Assembly (NCBI RefSeq): GCF_030165005.1
Contig: NZ_JASNNW010000015.1
Location: 94,304 to 158,303, forward strand
Source of the DNA: Blastococcus capsensis
GTDB lineage: Bacteria > Actinomycetota > Actinomycetes > Mycobacteriales > Geodermatophilaceae
Length of the DNA: 64,000 nucleotides
Direction: 5' to 3'
A model generated the notes under the pieces. The model searched no databases. It was not told where the DNA came from and worked only from the letters and a program-made list of their open reading frames with translations. A program made the translations under genes and the position numbers. Shown here one piece after another: positions 52,665-61,107 of this stretch (positions are counted from its first letter, which is position 1; each line of letters begins with the position of its first letter).

Positions 52665-52754
52665 GTGAGCCGGAGAGTTCCGCCCGTCCCACCCGTCATG
52701 GGGCGACGGGGCATCCGTCGTGCCCCGCGCGCCGTGACCGGTGGCACGAGGTGA
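52665..52754 (+). CDS. Arg/Pro-rich 29-residue leader ORF coupled to the channel gene
   Basis: GTG 52665, preceded by a strong GAGAGGAAGGAAG, encodes VSRRVPPVPPVMGRRGIRRA and nine further residues, ending in a GTGA overlap with the downstream channel gene. The channel gene itself has only a weak Shine-Dalgarno, so it is probably translated by coupling to this ORF. No family; very basic and unlikely to be an enzyme. Confidence 0.5.
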   Translation: MSRRVPPVPPVMGRRGIRRAPRAVTGGTR

Positions 52755-53764
52755 GCGCGGTCGTCTCCGTACTCTGCGTCGTCACCGGCGCCTTCATCGT
52801 CGGCCTGGTGGTGTGGGACGTCGTCGCGACGACGCTCACGGTGGGCGGTACGGCCGGACCGCTCACCAACCGGTCGCTCGCGGCCACCTGGCGGGCGCTG
52901 TTGCGGCTCCACCGGCGACGGGCGGGGTGGCCGCGACTGCTCGGCACCGCCGGGGCGCTGCTGCTGGGGCTCACCGCCGTCATCTGGATCGTGCTGTTCT
53001 GGGCTGGGTGGTCGCTGATCTTCCTGGGCAGCGGTGCGGTGGCCGACGCGGACACCGCCGTGCCGGCGTCACTGACGGACGTCGTCTACTTCGCCGGGAT
53101 GACCCTGTCCACCCTCGGGGTGGGGGACTTCGTCGCCAGCACGGCCGGGTGGCGGATCGCCTCGGCGGTGGCCGGCTTCAGCGGCCTGGCGTTGATGACG
53201 TTGGCCATCACCTATCTGCTGTCGGTGACGTCCGCGGTGGTGAGCCGCCGGGCGGTGGCCACGCAGCTGCACGCGCTGGGGGACAGCGCGCAGGGCATCG
53301 TGCTCGGTGGATGGGACGGGAAGGGGTTCGAACCAGCCTTCGTCCAGCAGCTGGTGCAGCTGCCCGGTCAGCTGGCCACGGTGGCCGAGCAGCACGAGGC
53401 CTACCCGGTGCTGCACTACTTCCGCAGCCGGACGGCGAGCGCGGCGGCCCCGCTGGCCATGGCCCGGCTCTACGACGCGCTGCACCTGCTGGAGGCGGGG
53501 GTCGCGCAGCCGGTGCGGCCACCGGCCTCGGCCGTGCAACCGGTCCGACGGGTGGTGGAGCGGTACGTGGGGACGGCCGGCGTCGACCGGGCGAAGGTGC
53601 ACGAGGCCGACCCGCCGCCGGCGCCGGCCGTGGATCGGCTGGTCGCCGCAGGCCTGCCGCTGGCGCCGGAGACCGAGCGGCAGGGAGCGGTCGGGGCGGT
53701 CGCCGGGCGCCGGGCAGGATTGCGGCAGCTGGTCGAGGACGCCGGATGGGAGTGGGACGGGTGA
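52751..53764 (+). CDS. Two-pore-helix K+ channel-like protein
   Basis: 337 residues. N-terminal helix (VVSVLCVVTGAFIVGLVVWD), a second (LLLGLTAVIWIVLFWAGWSL), then a pore loop MTLSTLGVGDFVAST with a TLGVGDF filter near the K+ consensus TVGYGD, and a following helix (SGLALMTLAITYLLSVTSAV). The rest is a cytoplasmic Ala/Arg-rich region of about 170 residues with no RCK fold seen. GTG 52751 overlaps a short leader ORF. It overlaps the MscS gene by GTGA. Confidence 0.85.
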   Translation: MSAVVSVLCVVTGAFIVGLVVWDVVATTLTVGGTAGPLTNRSLAATWRALLRLHRRRAGWPRLLGTAGALLLGLTAVIWIVLFWAGWSLIFLGSGAVADADTAVPASLTDVVYFAGMTLSTLGVGDFVASTAGWRIASAVAGFSGLALMTLAITYLLSVTSAVVSRRAVATQLHALGDSAQGIVLGGWDGKGFEPAFVQQLVQLPGQLATVAEQHEAYPVLHYFRSRTASAAAPLAMARLYDALHLLEAGVAQPVRPPASAVQPVRRVVERYVGTAGVDRAKVHEADPPPAPAVDRLVAAGLPLAPETERQGAVGAVAGRRAGLRQLVEDAGWEWDG

Positions 53765-54732
53765 TCATCGAGCTGTTCGGCCAGGAGATCCGGCTGCTGT
53801 TCGTCAGCGAGGAGAACGGCATCAAGCTGCTTCTCACCGCCGTCCTGGTGGTCGGCCTGCTGCTGCTGCGCTGGGCGGCCCGCGCAGCCGTCCGGATGCT
53901 GATGCGCGGCATCGACCGGGACGGCCCCCGCTTCTGGGCGCGGCAGATCATCAACCTGACCGTCACGATCCTGCTGTTCCTCGGCGTGCTGTCGGTCTGG
54001 TTCGACGACCCGTCGCGGCTCGCCACGGGGATCGGCCTGGTGACGGCGGGGCTGGCGTTCGCCCTCCAGAAGGTCATCACCGCACTCGCCGGCTACCTGG
54101 TGATCCTGCGGGGCGGCACCTTCGATGTCGGCGACCGGATCACGATGGGCGGGGTGCGGGGCGACGTGATCGCGCTCGGCTTCGTCCGCACCACGATCAT
54201 GGAGATGGGGCAGCCGCCCGCGGTGCAGGGCGCGGATCCGGCGCAGTGGGTGCGCAGCCGTCAGTACACCGGCCGCGTCGTCACGGTGACCAACGACAAG
54301 GTGTTCGACGAGGCGGTCTACAACTACACCCGCGACTTCCCCTACCTGTGGGAGGAGTTCACCGTGCCGATCCGCTACCAGGACGACCGGGGTCGGGTGG
54401 AGCAGATCCTGCTGGCCGCGGCGCACCGGAACTCGGTCGCCGGTGAGCAGCTGCCGGCCGAGTCGCTGCGGCAGATGCGCGAGAAGTACTTCGTCCGCGG
54501 CGCCGACCTGGAGCCGCAGGTGTACTGGCGGCTGACCGACAACTGGCTCGACCTGACCGTGCGGTTCCTGACCGGTGTGTACGGCGTCCGCGACGTCAAG
54601 GACCGGATGGCCCGCGAGGTGCTGGCCGAGCTGGACGCCGCCGGCATCGGGCTGGCCTCGGCGACGTTCGACATCGTCGGGTTCCCCCCGCTCCGGATCG
54701 CCGGGCGGGAGGGACCGGCACCGGCCGGGTGA
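53761..54732 (+). CDS. MscS-family mechanosensitive channel
   Basis: 323 residues. TM helices LLLTAVLVVGLLLLRWAARA and IINLTVTILLFLGVLSVWF, then the pore-lining TM3/beta domain GIGLVTAGLAFALQKVITAL, YLVILRGGTFDVGDRITMGG, VRGDVIALGFVRTTIM. The middle beta domain has an insert (MEMGQPPAVQGADPAQWVRS). It releases solutes at low osmolarity. Coupled to the K+-channel gene, making an osmotic/ion-homeostasis pair. Confidence 0.92.
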   Translation: MIIELFGQEIRLLFVSEENGIKLLLTAVLVVGLLLLRWAARAAVRMLMRGIDRDGPRFWARQIINLTVTILLFLGVLSVWFDDPSRLATGIGLVTAGLAFALQKVITALAGYLVILRGGTFDVGDRITMGGVRGDVIALGFVRTTIMEMGQPPAVQGADPAQWVRSRQYTGRVVTVTNDKVFDEAVYNYTRDFPYLWEEFTVPIRYQDDRGRVEQILLAAAHRNSVAGEQLPAESLRQMREKYFVRGADLEPQVYWRLTDNWLDLTVRFLTGVYGVRDVKDRMAREVLAELDAAGIGLASATFDIVGFPPLRIAGREGPAPAG

Positions 54733-54750
54733 CCGGCGCAGGTCGGCGGC

Positions 54751-55629
54751 TCAGCCCTCGGCCCGCAGCGTGAAGAAGGCGATCTCCGGCGCGGCGTTGA
54801 TCCGCACCGGCACGACGCTGAAGCCGGTGCCGCAGGTGACGAACAGCCGGTTGCCTTCCGCGCCGTAGCTCTCCGGCGCCCAGCCTTCGGCGACGATCTT
54901 CTCCTCCTCGGTCAGCGCGAGGTAGGCCCAGTCCGGCGTGCCCGGCAGCGTGATCTGGCCGCAGTGGGTGTGCCCGGCCAGGGCGAGCGGGGCGGTGCCG
55001 GCGGGGAACTCGTCGAACGCCGTGGGGTTGTGCGACAGCACGATGCGCGGGGCGCCGTCCGGCACGTCGGCCAGTGCGGCGTCGACGTCGAGCTCGCCGG
55101 GCACCACCGGCCCGACACCGACCACGTGCAGGGCCTCGGTGCCGGTGCCGGTGCCGGGCACCGGCGCCGCCTCGTTGCGCAGGACGGTGACGCCCGCGGC
55201 CTCCAGGGCGGTGGTGACCTCCTCGGCCGCTCCCACGGCGTAGTCGTGGTTGCCCAGGACGGCGAACGTGGGGATGCCCGACTGCAGCAGGGGGTCCAGC
55301 AGTTCGAGCACCTTGTCGACCTGCTCGTCGATGCTCGGGCTGCTGCTGTAGACGAAGTCACCGCCGAGCAGCGCGACGTCGGGCTCGTCCTCGACGATCT
55401 CCTCGACGGCGCGTTCCACCATGCCCTCGTTGGCCCACCACATGCCGATCTGCATGTCGGCGATGAGCGCGACCTCCGTGCCGGCGGCCGTCTCCGGCAG
55501 CTGGGGCAGCGTGACGTCCTCGCGCTCCACGTCCAGGATCAGCCGTGGCTCGATCAGGACGCCGTAGAGGAGCAGCAGCACGAGCAGGCCGCCGAGGACG
55601 GCGGCGGTGCGGCGGATCCAGTGCCTCAT
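54751..55629 (-). CDS. Membrane-anchored metallophosphoesterase (YkuE-like)
   Basis: 292 residues. N-terminal membrane anchor (AAVLGGLLVLLLLYGVLI), then metallophosphoesterase motifs: EVALIADMQIG (DxQ where most have DxH), LLGGDFVY, VLGNHDY, IVLSHNP and LALAGHTHCGQI. The dimetal site is otherwise complete. Homologues hydrolyse lipid or nucleotide phosphoesters outside or near the membrane. ATG 55629. Convergent with MscS. Confidence 0.9.
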   Translation of the reverse strand: MRHWIRRTAAVLGGLLVLLLLYGVLIEPRLILDVEREDVTLPQLPETAAGTEVALIADMQIGMWWANEGMVERAVEEIVEDEPDVALLGGDFVYSSSPSIDEQVDKVLELLDPLLQSGIPTFAVLGNHDYAVGAAEEVTTALEAAGVTVLRNEAAPVPGTGTGTEALHVVGVGPVVPGELDVDAALADVPDGAPRIVLSHNPTAFDEFPAGTAPLALAGHTHCGQITLPGTPDWAYLALTEEEKIVAEGWAPESYGAEGNRLFVTCGTGFSVVPVRINAAPEIAFFTLRAEG

Positions 55630-55917
55630 GGGGAAGGGCCTCCGGGTGGGGAGTGGGTGTGCGCCGATCCGGAAGCGCCGGACGGGTGCTACCCCCGCAG
55701 GGGCTGATGGAACGGGCGGCGTGTCGTCGAGGGGGCGCGGGGGTCACCCGGTACGGCCGGTTTCCGGTGCCCACGCGTGCTCCGGCGTCCGGGCGGAGGA
55801 AGCCGGCACGCGGGCGCCCCGGGCCGGCCCGCGGTCCGTCGGACCGCGGGCACCGACCCGGGCGTCGACCACGGTGACGGGCGCCGCTGGCGCCCTCCGG
55901 CACGCGTGGCGCCGGGC

Positions 55918-56634
55918 TCACCGGTCGATGTGCTCCTCGCGGGTGACCGATCGGCCCACCAGGGTCTCCTCACGGCCGGGCGCACGGTCCACCACGTGGT
56001 TCCCCGTGACCACGGCCGTCGGCGCGGTCGCCGGGCCGGTCGACGTCGGCTCGGTGGGCGCGGCCACCGGCGCGTCGTTCCGCGTACGGGCGGCCGCGAC
56101 CTTCACGGGCCGGCGGACCTTGCCGCCGAGGATCCCGCCCAGGACGGCCAGCACCAGGCCCGCCAGCAGCGACCAGAAGCCGGTCCAGAGCGCGGTCTCG
56201 ACGGTGAAGCCGCCACCGGCCGAGCCGAGGCCACTGCCGATCTCCTGGGTGCCGCCTTCGAGTCCGGCCGCGAGGTTGCCGCTGAGGTCCAGGGCGCCGG
56301 GCACGACCGCGGTGAGGGTGAGCAGGAAGAGCAGCCCCCAGGCGGTGAGCCCGTTGACCAGCCCCGCCATGGCCCCACGCGCGCCGGCCAGCAGCCCGGC
56401 GAGGAAGCCGGCGAGCAGCAGGGCGCCGGCGGCCGTGCCGCCGACGAACCAGCCCAGGTTGTCGCTCACCCAGCCGTTGCCGGTGCTCGAGGCGAGAGCG
56501 AGCCAGAGCGCGTTGAAGAGGGCGTAGACCGCCAGGCCGATGACCGCGCCGGCGATCACGGGTCCCCAGCGCACCAGGTCGACGGTGCGGGCCTGCTGCT
56601 CCAGGGGTTGGACGGGTGGCACGGCGCTGGACAT
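55918..56634 (-). CDS. Membrane protein with YrzE-type helices
   Basis: 238 residues. Four or five hydrophobic segments (WGPVIAGAVIGLAVYALFNA, LGWFVGGTAAGALLLAGFLA, GLVNGLTAWGLLFLLTLTAV, LWTGFWSLLAGLVLAVLGGI) with glycine-rich loops, then a charged cytoplasmic tail (TREEHIDR end). Similar to YrzE/PhnA-like membrane proteins found in stress regions of actinobacteria. Function unknown. ATG 56634 with GAGGAGG. Confidence 0.78.
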   Translation of the reverse strand: MSSAVPPVQPLEQQARTVDLVRWGPVIAGAVIGLAVYALFNALWLALASSTGNGWVSDNLGWFVGGTAAGALLLAGFLAGLLAGARGAMAGLVNGLTAWGLLFLLTLTAVVPGALDLSGNLAAGLEGGTQEIGSGLGSAGGGFTVETALWTGFWSLLAGLVLAVLGGILGGKVRRPVKVAAARTRNDAPVAAPTEPTSTGPATAPTAVVTGNHVVDRAPGREETLVGRSVTREEHIDR

Positions 56635-56760
56635 GTCGGTCCTCCTCGACTCGGCGGCCGGCGGTCGGATGACGCACACCGGGTGCGGAGGCGCGGCCGT
56701 CCGCTGCTCGGGGATGCCCGGCGGGTGGCGGGGGATACGGGTGCGCAGGCGCTGTCACGG

Positions 56761-56806
56761 CTTCGCAACGCGCGCCGACTGGCGGTGCCACCCTCCTGTT
56801 GCGAAG
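56761..56806. promoter_or_regulatory. Inverted repeat in the divergent region
   Basis: CTTCGCAAC (56761-56769) and GTTGCGAAG (56798-56806) form a perfect 9-bp inverted repeat with 28 bases between arms. It lies between the divergent membrane-protein and lipoprotein genes and could be a dyad operator. Binder unknown. Confidence 0.4.
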
Positions 56807-56928
56807 CGATGACGAAACGACCGGGCGGGCCTTGCCGGGGCCTCTTCCCGGGCACGGGCGAGGACCACGCCACCAACCGCTCCGGGGACTCCGCGGACGG
56901 AATCCTCAGCACGGAAGGAACGACGGCC

Positions 56929-56994
56929 ATGACGACCAGCCGGCGACCGATTTCCCCGCCCGCCGCCAGCGACCGCGTGCGGCGGAACGGGTGA
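56929..56994 (+). CDS. 21-residue basic leader ORF coupled to a lipoprotein gene
   Basis: ATG 56929 with a strong GGAAGGAA encodes MTTSRRPISPPAASDRVRRN plus Gly. Its stop overlaps a GTG (56991) in frame with the downstream lipoprotein (GTGA). Same design as the 52665 leader: strong ribosome site, Arg/Pro-rich, 4-base overlap. Confidence 0.5.
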   Translation: MTTSRRPISPPAASDRVRRNG

Positions 56995-57497
56995 GCCCGA
57001 TGGCGTCACCCCGCGCCACGCGGCGCCGGCGCCCAGCCGAGGCCGGCGTCCTCCTGGCGGCGGCCCTCGGCGTCACCGTCCTCGCCGGGTGCGGGGAGGA
57101 CGACAGCACGCCGACCACCCCGGTGGACGTCGACGTCCGGCCGGTGGAGGACCTCGAGGACCCCTACGACGGGCTCTACACCGAGGCTTTCCGCGACGAC
57201 ATCGAGGGCTACCAGGGTCTGGAGGTCTCGCTGCTCGGAGAGGTGCAGCGCATCGTCTCGCCGATCGCCTTCACCCTCGGCGGTGAGGACGACGTCGAGC
57301 CGATCCTCGTGGTCATGTACGAGGAGCTCGGCGAGCTGGCTCCGGGTCAGGCCGTCGCCGTGGCCGCCGTGCCGGGGGAGGAGTTCGAGCTGGCGGAGGT
57401 CGAGCGGGCCATCGGCAGCGACCTCCCCGACGAGGCCTACGCGGACTGGGAGGGGGAGCCCTTCCTCGACGCCTCGATCGTGGAGCCGAGGGACTGA
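56991..57497 (+). CDS. Lipoprotein of unknown function
   Basis: 168 residues from GTG 56991 (or 165 from ATG 57000). Arg-rich start, hydrophobic LLAAALGVTVLAGC with lipobox LAGC, then an acidic extracytoplasmic domain (DVDVRPVEDLEDPYDGLYTE, GYQGLEVSLLGEVQRIVSPI, EPILVVMYEELGELAPGQAV). Small OB-like beta pattern around EVQRIVSPIAFTLGGEDD. No family recognised with confidence. Likely translationally coupled to the short ORF before it. Confidence 0.8.
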   Translation: MSPMASPRATRRRRPAEAGVLLAAALGVTVLAGCGEDDSTPTTPVDVDVRPVEDLEDPYDGLYTEAFRDDIEGYQGLEVSLLGEVQRIVSPIAFTLGGEDDVEPILVVMYEELGELAPGQAVAVAAVPGEEFELAEVERAIGSDLPDEAYADWEGEPFLDASIVEPRD

Positions 57498-57727
57498 GCC
57501 CGCCGGCGGCGCGCGCCGGAAGCGGCGTGCTCGCGCGCCGACTCCAGCGTCGCGGCCGACGCCAGGGCGCGGGGAGCGGCCGGTATCCCCGGCAGAGGGG
57601 CCCTGGCCGCGGTCGCTCCCGGCGATCGTCGGTGGGCACCGATGAGTTCCGCGCGGTCGGCCGGTCTCCTCTCCGACCGTGCCTCCCGTACCCGCGGGTG
57701 GCGGTCGGACCGACCCGAGGAGTTCCC

Positions 57728-58129
57728 GTGCGCATGATCTTCGTCAATCTGCCCGTCACCGACCGCGACCGGGCCGACGCCTTCTACGGCGCGCTGGGTT
57801 TCCGGCGCAACGACCAGTTCTCCGACGAGAGGGGCGTCTCCTACGTCGTCGAGGAGAACATCCACGTGATGCTGCTGACCCGCGAGCGGTTCGCCGACTT
57901 CGTCAGCGGTGCGGTGGGAGACCCCGCGCAGGCCACTTCGGTCCTGAATTGCCTGTCGGCGGACAGCCGGGAGGAGGTGGACCGGCTGGTGAGCACCGCC
58001 GTCACCGCCGGCGGGAAGCCGTGGATGCCGGCGCAGGACCACGGTTCCATGTACGGCAGCAGCTTCGCCGACCCCGACGGCAACGTCTGGGAGGTCATGT
58101 GGATGGACCCGGCGGCGCTGCAGGGCTGA
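57728..58129 (+). CDS. VOC-superfamily (glyoxalase-like) protein
   Basis: 133 residues. beta-alpha-beta-beta-beta pattern with MIFVNLPVTDRDRADAFYGA, LGFRRNDQFSDERGVSYVVE, ENIHVMLLTRERFADFVS and SFADPDGNVWEVMWMDP. Related lactoylglutathione-lyase-like proteins are mostly of unknown substrate. GTG 57728 after GAGGAG. Single gene. Confidence 0.88.
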   Translation: MRMIFVNLPVTDRDRADAFYGALGFRRNDQFSDERGVSYVVEENIHVMLLTRERFADFVSGAVGDPAQATSVLNCLSADSREEVDRLVSTAVTAGGKPWMPAQDHGSMYGSSFADPDGNVWEVMWMDPAALQG

Positions 58130-58245
58130 CCGTGGTCCCGGCTTGCCCCTCCGCGGCCACACCGCGACGCTGACGGAGCGGGACGGCGCCACGACCAGCT
58201 GTAGGTGGCGCCGCCCGGCCGCCCAGCACCGCCCGAGGGGGAACG

Positions 58246-59541
58246 ATGAAGGATCCGCGCCGTCCAGCCGTCCCGGAGAGGGAGACCTCGGGTCTCCGGC
58301 CGCGGACCACCGGCCGCCGGGTGGTCGTCTTCGCCGACGCCGACAGCGAGGAGCCGGTCGACTGGGCCCGCGCCGGGGTGCGCGACGTCGCGGACTCGCG
58401 GGACTTCGCCGACGGCGACGTCCCGCCGGAGACGCTCCGGGGAGCAGGCGCCACGGTGTTCGCGGCCCTGGGGATCGCCGTCGTCGCGGCCGACGAGGGG
58501 CAGCTGCGCGAACTGCGGGCGGGATCGGCCCGGCCGGTGCTGTCGGTCTCGCCGGAACTCGTGCACCACGTCCTCCCGGCCGACATCGGCACCTACGCGC
58601 GCGGGTACCGGGACGGCGTCGCCGATCTGGCCGGGCGGCTGACGTCCGCGGAGTGGCCCGCCCCCGGGGCGGCACGTCCGGCGCGGTTCCGGGACACCGA
58701 GGAGGCGACCTGGGGGGTGCAGGCCGTCCGCGCCGATGCCTCCGGCTTCTCCGGCCGTGGCATCAGGGTCGCCGTGCTGGACACCGGCTTCGACCTGGCC
58801 CATGCCGACTTCGTGGCCCGGGCCGTGACGGCCCGCTCCTTCGTCGCCGGGGAGGACGCCCAGGACGGTCACGGCCACGGCACCCACTGCATCGGCACCG
58901 CCTGCGGACCCGCGGTCCCTCCTGCCGGGCCGCGGTACGGCGTCGCCTCCGACGCGGAGATCTTCGCCGGCAAGGTGCTCGGCAACGAGGGCAGCGGCAC
59001 CGACGCCGGCATCCTGGCCGGGATCAACTGGGCGGTGACCAGCGGCTGCCCGGTCATCTCCATGTCCCTCGGCGCCGACGTGGTGGAGGCGCACCCGCCG
59101 TACTCGGCCGCCGGGCGCCGGGCACTGCAGCGCGGCTCGCTGATCATCGCTGCCGCCGGCAACAATGCCGATCGGCGTACGGGCGACGACGGCCTCGTCG
59201 GTGCTCCGGCCAACAGCGTGGAGATCATGGCCGTCGGTGCCCTGGACCAGGGGCTGGAGATGGCGTACTTCTCGGCCCGGAGCCTGCCGGAGCGCGGTGG
59301 GCAGGTCGACGTCGCCGCACCGGGCTGGGAGGTGCTCTCGGCCTGGCCGATGCCGGACCGCTACCGGACGATCAGCGGCACCAGCATGGCCACTCCGCAC
59401 GTGGCCGGCCTGGCCGCGCTGTGGGCGGAGGCCACCGGCCGACGCGGGCTGGAGCTGTGGGCGACGCTCTGCCAGGAGAGCGAGCGGCTGCTCCAGCCGT
59501 CGCTCGACGCCGGCAGCGGGCTGGTGATGGCCCCGCGGTGA
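58246..59541 (+). CDS. Subtilisin-like S8 serine protease, no signal peptide
   Basis: 431 residues. Catalytic Asp in RVAVLDTGFDLAHADF, His in GHGHGTHCIGTACG, oxyanion Asn in IIAAAGNNADRR and Ser in TISGTSMATPHVAGLAALW. The first 100 residues include GAGATVFAALGIAVVAADEG and PVLSVSPELVHHVL, which resemble an I9-type propeptide. No export signal is visible, so it may act inside the cell. ATG 58246 with GGGGGAA. A small I9-like protein follows 41 bases later. Confidence 0.9.
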   Translation: MKDPRRPAVPERETSGLRPRTTGRRVVVFADADSEEPVDWARAGVRDVADSRDFADGDVPPETLRGAGATVFAALGIAVVAADEGQLRELRAGSARPVLSVSPELVHHVLPADIGTYARGYRDGVADLAGRLTSAEWPAPGAARPARFRDTEEATWGVQAVRADASGFSGRGIRVAVLDTGFDLAHADFVARAVTARSFVAGEDAQDGHGHGTHCIGTACGPAVPPAGPRYGVASDAEIFAGKVLGNEGSGTDAGILAGINWAVTSGCPVISMSLGADVVEAHPPYSAAGRRALQRGSLIIAAAGNNADRRTGDDGLVGAPANSVEIMAVGALDQGLEMAYFSARSLPERGGQVDVAAPGWEVLSAWPMPDRYRTISGTSMATPHVAGLAALWAEATGRRGLELWATLCQESERLLQPSLDAGSGLVMAPR

Positions 59542-59582
59542 GCGGTTCCCCGGGCGCGCGGGTCCGCGTAGCGTCGCCGGGC

Positions 59583-59816
59583 ATGACCCACATCAGCGTC
59601 ACCGTCGACGACGGGCACCTGTCCGCCCTCGACGGCGTGGTGCAGGGATTGCGGGCCCGTGGCATGCAGGTGGAACAGGTGCTGGACGGGCTGGGCATCA
59701 TCACCGGATCGGTCCCGCCCGGCACCCTGGGCGCGCTGTCCGGGGTCGCCGGCGTGCTGTCGGTCGACGAGCAGCTGCGCCACCGGCTCGCGCCGCCGGA
59801 CGCGCCCGTCCAGTAG
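59583..59816 (+). CDS. Stand-alone I9-like small protein
   Basis: 77 residues: MTHISVTVDDGHLSALDGVV, LRARGMQVEQVLDGLGIITG, SVPPGTLGALSGVAGVLSVD. The ferredoxin-like beta-alpha-beta pattern with a terminal SVDEQ resembles subtilisin propeptide/I9 inhibitors working in trans. It could be an inhibitor or folding chaperone for the adjacent S8 protease (inference). Not preceded by a strong Shine-Dalgarno. Confidence 0.7.
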   Translation: MTHISVTVDDGHLSALDGVVQGLRARGMQVEQVLDGLGIITGSVPPGTLGALSGVAGVLSVDEQLRHRLAPPDAPVQ

Positions 59817-59828
59817 GCCGCCCGGGCG

Positions 59829-60323
59829 TCAGCCGGCCGCGGACTCCACCGGGGCGGAGTCCGCCGGCGTCGGCGCCGGCGCCGGCGTCGCGGCCGGATG
59901 GCGGATCTCGCGGACGGCCGCCAGGGACCTGTGGACGCGCCGGCTCTCCGCGACGTCGGTCACCACCCCCGGCGGCGCCGGTGGGGTGTGGAGCAGCTCG
60001 TCGAGCCCGACCAGCAGCACCAGCCGGTGCATGCACGGGCTGGGCAGCACCGAGAGATCCCGGCCGTGGCCGCGGGCCAGGCGGTGCGCGGTCACCAGCG
60101 ATCGCAGACCCGCGGCGTCGCAGAAGGTGACCTGCCGTGCCTCCAGCGTCCAGACCGCGTGGTCGGTGCCGGACAACGCGGCGAGCGCGTCGAGCACGTG
60201 GTGGGCGTGTTCCTGGTCGAGCTCCCCGGCCACACGCACCTGCGCCGAGCGCAGGTCGACCGAGACGAGGAACGGAGCGACCGCGGAGTCGGCGGAGTGA
60301 CGGGCGTACTCGTGCAGATCCAT
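59829..60323 (-). CDS. STAS-domain anti-sigma antagonist-like protein
   Basis: 164 residues. STAS core: LVSVDLRSAQVRVAGELDQE, VWTLEARQVTFCDAAGLRSL (conserved DxxGLRSL with Cys in place of the phospho-Ser) and RDLSVLPSPCMHRLVLLVG. C-terminal tail Pro/Ala-rich. The lack of Ser at the usual site may mean constitutive or phosphorylation-independent action. ATG 60323 with GGGAG. Convergent with the I9-like gene. Confidence 0.85.
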   Translation of the reverse strand: MDLHEYARHSADSAVAPFLVSVDLRSAQVRVAGELDQEHAHHVLDALAALSGTDHAVWTLEARQVTFCDAAGLRSLVTAHRLARGHGRDLSVLPSPCMHRLVLLVGLDELLHTPPAPPGVVTDVAESRRVHRSLAAVREIRHPAATPAPAPTPADSAPVESAAG

Positions 60324-60540
60324 GGCGGATCTCCCACCTGGGGCACGGACTGCCCGGAGCGGGGGCTCCGGTAGCACGCGTTGCCCCTGACGCGGCTCGG
60401 GCCGGAGCTTCGACCCGCTGGCGACGCTAGCACTGCCGGACGCGCGTGTCCCGGCGTCCTGTCGCCGCCCCGGACCGCGTCCTCCGAAGCCGGGTTCCGC
60501 GCGGCAGCCGACGACGGCACGGCCCGCCACACCGACGCCG

Positions 60541-61094
60541 ACCGACACGCGCCTGTCCTCGCTGCGGGTGGGGGTGTCCGGCGGTGCCGCGATCCCGGGG
60601 GAGGTGATCCGCGCCTTCGAGGAGAGGTTCCCCGGCGTCGTCGTCCTCGAGGGCTACGGGGTGCCGGAGACGGCGAGCACGACGACGTTCGACGCCAGCG
60701 CGAAGGAGCGGAAGGTCCGCTCGATCGGCAGGCCGATCTGCGGTGCGGAGGTCCGTGTCGTCGACGACGAGGGCGAGGACCTTTCCCGGGTGAGGAGCAC
60801 GTCGGCGAGTTCGTCCGCGGGCACGACGCGATGAAGGGCTGCTACGAGAACCCGGAGGCGACGGCGGAGGCGATGCGCGGCGGCTGGTTCCACCCCGTCG
60901 ACCTCGTCCACCGGGACGAGGACGGCTACCTGCTCGTCGTCGACCGGAAGAAGGACCTGGTCATCCGCGGCGGCTACAACGTCTACCCGCGGGAGGTGCG
61001 GCTGGTGGCCGAACTGCCCAAGGGCCCCACCGGGAAGATTCTCGAGAAGGAGCTGCGCGCCAGGCGCCGCACTGAGCTCCGGGCGGAGCCGTGA
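60541..61094 (+). pseudogene. Acyl-CoA synthetase remnant with frameshift and internal deletion
   Basis: Homology to the C-terminal half of AMP-forming acyl-CoA synthetases: RLSSLRVGVSGGAAIPGEVI, FEERFPGVVVLEGYGVPETA, SIGRPICGAEVRVVDDEGED in one frame, then after a one-base loss near 60783-60786 PGEEHVGEFVRGHDAMKGCY, GYLLVVDRKKDLVIRGGYNV in another. NVYPREV joins straight to RLVAELPKGPTGKILEKELR, omitting about 65 residues usually found between; the family has a YPREV-like motif at both sides of the missing part. The N-terminal 60% is absent. No start codon or Shine-Dalgarno fits. Confidence 0.85.
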
Positions 61095-61107
61095 TGGGAT
61101 GGGGCTG

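Noticed and set aside
53323..53336. GGGGTTCGAACCAG resembling a tRNA T-loop
   Set aside because: Lies inside the K+-channel coding frame and no cloverleaf can be built around it.
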